In this document: piece by piece, positions 60,957-64,000 of the stretch
Layout of the letters: every line of letters begins with the position of its first letter
Position numbering within the stretch: the stretch's first letter is position 1
Assembly (NCBI GenBank): GCA_027924585.1
Contig: BSBM01001138.1
Coordinates: forward strand, 8,542,001-8,606,000
Length of the DNA stretch: 64,000 bases
From: Larix kaempferi
Taxonomy: Eukaryota; Streptophyta; Pinopsida; Pinales; Pinaceae
Direction: 5' to 3'
The notes under the pieces: generated by a model
What the model was told of the DNA's origin: nothing
Seen by the model: only the letters and a program-made list of their open reading frames with translations
Database searches by the model: none
Made by a program: the position numbers and the translations under genes

Positions 60957-61440
60957 ATCGTGCATGTGCATTTGTGGCTTCAATATTTCTACTTTATGTG
61001 TGTGAATTGTGTCTATGTATAGGTCATGAACTAATTACCATGAGTCAACTATGAAAAAATATGAATAGAATGTGATAAATACAGTACACACTAGATAATG
61101 TGACTTTTTAGATAAGACAATATCTCATCATTGACCCTTTTATGAAAATGGCCCATCATAACACATTATTAGATCCAAACTTAAAACACTATATAATTTA
61201 GATAAATAAGATGCATATAAATATAAGGTTATACTTTTGCTCAAGCTTTTACGATAGTTCTTGTGCATTTGAATCTTAAATATTTCTTTTTGATGTGTGT
61301 GAATTGTGTTTTGGTGGAGTCATAACCTATTTAAAATGAGATCAACTATAGTGAAATATGAATAAATCAAAGACCAGACAATATGAGCTAGATAATGTGA
61401 CTTTTTAGGCAAGACAATATCTCAACTTTGATCCATTTAA
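60957..61440 (+). repeat. ~300-bp satellite, continuation to the right of the element
   Basis: Directly after the LTR the satellite resumes in register: ATCGTGCATGTGCATTTGTGGCTTCAAT continues the unit that was cut at ...AAGTTTTCACGATCGT on the left. ACAATATCTCA recurs at about 61117 and 61413, a 298-bp step. Confidence 0.85.
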
Positions 61441-61443
61441 GAA

Positions 61444-61652
61444 GACAATGACTCATAACCAAATGATATGCTTAGCAAGACAAAGGCATAGTACTGATAT
61501 TGCTTAAACTTTCTCACATGTCATTAGCACACATTGATGCCTAATGACAAATGACTCATAACCAAATGATATGCTTAGCAAGACAAAGGCATAGTACTGA
61601 TATTGCTTAAACTTTCTCACATGTCATTAGCACACATTGATGCCTAATGACA
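61444..61652 (+). repeat. Perfect-looking 103-bp tandem duplication
   Basis: ACTCATAACCAAATGATATG at 61451 recurs at 61554. The two copies look identical over their length, ending in TGCCTAATGACAAATG, so the duplication is recent or homogenised. Confidence 0.88.
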
Positions 61653-64000
61653 AATGTATGTGTATGTGTACAGGTTAAATGGAGTTAGAGATGCGAACTT
61701 GACTAACAAGAGTGGTTGCATTATAATTGTTATAGATTTTTTATTTACTAAGTTTTATGTTATATAAATTTTTAGAGTGTGTTTTAGTCAATTTTTTTTG
61801 TTTTCTTTAACTTTTTAGAAAACAATAAATTTATAATGATAATAAAAGAAAAAGAAAAATAAAGAAAAAATTAAAAAATACATAAAATATAACTTCAAAA
61901 TATGATATATTCATAATGATAGTTATTAACATCCACTAAAATCAATTTAGAAAACACTAAAATTTATAATACATTATTTAACAATTTAATAAAGAAATAA
62001 TTTTCTTTTTGCAATTTTGGAACTTTTACATCATTTTAAAAACTCAATATGAAATAAAATATAAATCTTATGAAATGGAAAAAAAATTATAATAATAAAG
62101 AATATAAAAAGTACATGATACATACACTCATACCATTAAAGAGAATACTAATTTTAATAAGAAAATACAAATAAATTTGAATTAAAAAAAATTCAATATG
62201 TTAAATACAAACAAATTATTACAAATAATTCCTTTGCCAAAGTTTTTAAAATTTTTATCATAATTTAATATAGTTATGATGAAATTGTATGATGTTTTTA
62301 TTACATAATTTGGTTGTAGTAAGGGTATTTGAGAGTATTGAATCCATTTATTTTTTAATAACAACCATTTTACAAATTCAAAATTGTAATTTTGACAATT
62401 TTTTTGACTAATTTGATGATGGAAAATTAGAAAATGTTGAAAATATAGAATGTTTAGCTATCTTCTTAATAATATATACCAATATACACCAATAAATCCA
62501 AATCATTTAACACTTTATGCAAAGTTTTCTTATATATAATATTGTAAGGATGGAAATCACAAAATATTATCGAATACAGTACATATTTGAACTAAAATAC
62601 ATAAATATGGAGGATCTAAATAATCTTTAAGATGATATGATGAATTCATACATATTCTCCACATGTTTACTCAATGCTCATGAAGGTCTAACAATAGATG
62701 GTCACCCATGATAACCCCATTAGCCATAGAGTGAGACAAATAAATATGTGAAAATGAGATGTTATGATAATTGTATGTTTTTTTTAAATTTCCATAATTT
62801 TGTAAAAATGATGCATTAATTTTGATTTAAATTAAATGATTTTGATTGATTTAAATACAAATTTAGTCCAAAACATTTTGGATCATAAATTTAGATTAAA
62901 ACCTTTCAAATTGATTAATCACAATTTCTAATTCAATTTATATGATTTTAATAACATTAAAGAATATTTAAAATGTAAACTTTTTCATAATTTGTCACAC
63001 TATAAAATATATTTGATTTTTCTTAATGTTTAAAAACTATAAATAAAATTATCAAAATGAATTATTATTAAATTATATTAATGTAATAAGTTTAAAATAA
63101 GGTTATACCCACTTCCTCTTAACATTTACTTTCTCTTTATAAAGAATAATTATTAGATTTTTTTTTCAAATATGGTAAAATAATCATAATTTAATTGTCA
63201 CATTGGTAGTGAGGGAAATTATTATAAGTTTCTATCTATAAATGTGAGTTGATTCATTATCGCAATTATTCATTGGTGATCTATAAGAAGATAGACTTCC
63301 ACTTCCATCAATTTTGGACCATTAACCTATTTCCTTATATTTGATAAAGACTAATTCTTAACTAATCAAAAACAATTTTAAATCTTACTCCAAACCCAAC
63401 ACAATTATTAATTATCTCAAAATATTACTTAAATCATATATATTAATTTTAATTTTTATCTTCACTTAAAATTTAAAACCTTTCAATCAAACTAATTTAA
63501 ATTCAAATATAAACGCTCACATTTCTTTATATGTATCCAACTTCTAACTCATCCATAATTAATGTCATTTCATTTATTTTTTCTTTATCATAGACTTGAC
63601 CGTGTTTACCAAATGTAGGCATATGAAAAGAGAGTCTCAACCTGCTAAAGATGTATGATGTCACGTGCTTTCATAATGAATTTATTTGGTTTGAATACAT
63701 TTAGAAGCTTTATTGTTCATTTTCTTTTTCTTTCTTTTTCCTAGGGAAAAACGGATCACATTCCAAATTTGTATTTCAAAATTTGAATCGTATTATTCAG
63801 TTTCTATATAAATAGTCTTATATTGGTGCTTATATATAGACTTTTAGTCAGAGTCTATTCTCTTAGGGTAAAAAATGAAAATATGAGTTCATGTACAGAT
63901 TCCATATAATGCACTTTAGTAAAAAAACTTAAGAGGCAGAATATTCTATGTATACCTTACAAATTCAGAGGAATGACAAAAAAAAGAGGCTAAAAGGCCT
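61653..64000. other. AT-rich DNA with no recognised gene
   Basis: Long A/T runs and only short frames (for example 62182-62364, minus) without family features. A TATA-like CTATATAAATAG at 63804-63815 is followed by a stretch with few early ATGs. It could be a promoter for a gene beyond the window, but nothing in the window confirms it. Confidence 0.5.

Overview
The window is plant nuclear DNA. It holds one intact host gene, a six-exon phytoene synthase (PSY), in a neighbourhood of nested, decayed and duplicated retrotransposons and tandem repeats. The introns, plant-type PSY, Ty1-copia and chromovirus-like LTR elements, L1-type LINEs with an RNase H domain, and tRNA-Met primer binding sites all point to a seed plant. 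The gene-poor, AT-rich, LTR-laden layout suggests a large genome; a gymnosperm is plausible, but I cannot fix the species from sequence alone. There are no CRISPR arrays, rRNA or tRNA genes that I can support.

Layout. 1-6389: decayed Ty1-copia element whose 5' LTR is cut by the window edge. 6390-10078: 3' end and LTR of a Ty3-like element, carrying a large inverted repeat. 10265-11860: tandem arrays (about 185 bp and 49 bp units). 11870-17831: PSY leader and gene; intron 1 holds two tandem arrays. 19201-23299: 5'-truncated L1-type LINE on the minus strand with target-site duplication. 23307-25859: non-coding, with a possible LTR fragment. 25860-34730 and 34731-43406: direct tandem duplication of an 8.7-8.9 kb block. 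Each copy holds a LINE fragment (ORF1 plus endonuclease, minus strand), about 300-bp satellite DNA, a 2318-bp LTR and the start of that LTR element's interior. 43870-45045: intron-poor, broken plastid-type enolase copy. 48525-57454: structurally complete non-autonomous LTR element (1594-bp LTRs, TSD TTATA, no coding region, minus orientation). 58658-60956: 3' LTR of the large element. 60957-61652: satellite and a 103-bp duplication. 61653-64000: AT-rich DNA without genes.

How the pieces fit. The LTRs at 30641, 39367 and 58658 belong to one retrotransposon insertion into the satellite. The same 5-bp TSD (ATCGT) stands before the left LTRs and after the right LTR, a tRNA-Met primer site follows each left LTR, and a polypurine tract precedes the right LTR. 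A later tandem duplication copied the left flank, left LTR and start of the interior. The interior has no gag-pol that I can recognise. It contains the enolase retro-pseudogene and was invaded by the 8.9-kb non-autonomous element. The most interesting candidates are the possible capture of a host enolase cDNA by this LTR element, the datable order of events at the locus, the large hairpin in the LTR at 7032-10078, and the PSY leader with three upstream reading frames.
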